A stretch of 64,000 nt of DNA from Acanthochlamys bracteata (taxonomy: Eukaryota; Streptophyta; Magnoliopsida; Pandanales; Velloziaceae), in NCBI GenBank assembly GCA_019914995.1, contig CM034131.1:4992501-5056500 (forward strand), written 5' to 3'. Of this stretch, positions 63,601 to 64,000 are shown piece after piece (within the stretch, counting starts at the first letter, position 1; every line of letters begins with the position of its first letter). Under the pieces are notes generated by a model. It worked only from the letters and a program-made list of their open reading frames with translations, was not told the DNA's origin and searched no databases. The translations under genes were made by a program, and so were the position numbers.

Positions 63601-64000
63601 AAATGTTATTTTGGTCCTCTCTCCTCCCATTCAAAATCTGAAAATTTTTGATCACCAAAAGTTTTTTTTTTGAATTAAGAGGATATTGAGAGAAATAAAT
63701 CAAGTTTTTTAAAAACAACAATTTGTTCTAAGGAGCGATGTGAACCAAGGTATGTTTACTCTCTCTCGTTTAAATATTTATTATAAAAATTATTTTTTGT
63801 AGATCTTAAAATTATAATCTATATAAATTATATATTACGTAGTTTAATATGAAATTCATAAAATTTTTTAAAAGCTCTCTCCGGAAGGAACGACCGAAAG
63901 CCTTTGCTATCAATCATGCAAATCAAATAAAAGAACAATGAACTCTTTGATTTAAAGCCAAAAGGAAAGAAGGAAACCTAACTCACTAGTACAACAAACC
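63601..64000. other. Window end, nothing recognised
   Basis: AT-rich sequence without a recognisable gene. It may belong to a feature continuing outside the window. Confidence 0.4.

Overview
This window looks like nuclear DNA of a eudicot plant. Genes are split by GT-AG introns, intergenic DNA is very AT-rich, and there is a nuclear gene for a chloroplast Rieske protein and a plant D-type cyclin. Most of the 64 kb is intergenic or decayed transposon sequence. I can support only four gene loci and one clear pseudogene. I found no tRNA, rRNA, CRISPR array or bacterial-type operon.

Layout. 1-8.7 kb: repeats, including a hAT-like element with 8-bp target duplications, and no recognisable gene. 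8.76-12.2 kb (minus): the 5' part of a KDM3/JMJ-type gene with two WRC domains and a RING-like Cys cluster; no JmjC exons are found further down. 18.99-22.46 kb (plus): an intron-containing, multiply disabled equilibrative nucleoside transporter (ENT) pseudogene. 26.12-28.69 kb (minus): a complete five-exon petC (chloroplast Rieske iron-sulfur protein, 228 aa). 30.86-31.44 kb: a TRIM retrotransposon. 32.04-35.11 kb (minus): an internally deleted Ty1-copia remnant. 38.40-39.90 kb (plus): a complete six-exon D-type cyclin closest to CYCD6;1 (304 aa). 41-54 kb: several non-autonomous transposon families. 55.80-57.33 kb (plus): a two-exon gene for an uncharacterised plant membrane protein. 57.7-64 kb: hAT-like, Tourist-like and TRIM elements plus tandem repeats.

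The genes do not form a functional cluster: photosynthetic electron transport, cell-cycle control, chromatin and an unknown membrane protein simply sit side by side.

The most informative content is the mobile DNA. Three non-autonomous groups can be bounded by target-site duplications (TSDs) read from the sequence: TRIMs with 5-bp TSDs (CCCTA, AGTTT), hAT-like elements with 8-bp TSDs (for example TCAGAAAT), and Tourist-like MITEs with TAA TSDs. I found no convincing undescribed biological system. The best candidates for follow-up are the TRIM family with an expanding LTR sub-repeat, a local duplication that captured an LTR end, the set of hAT-like elements, and the stranded WRC-WRC-RING gene fragment.
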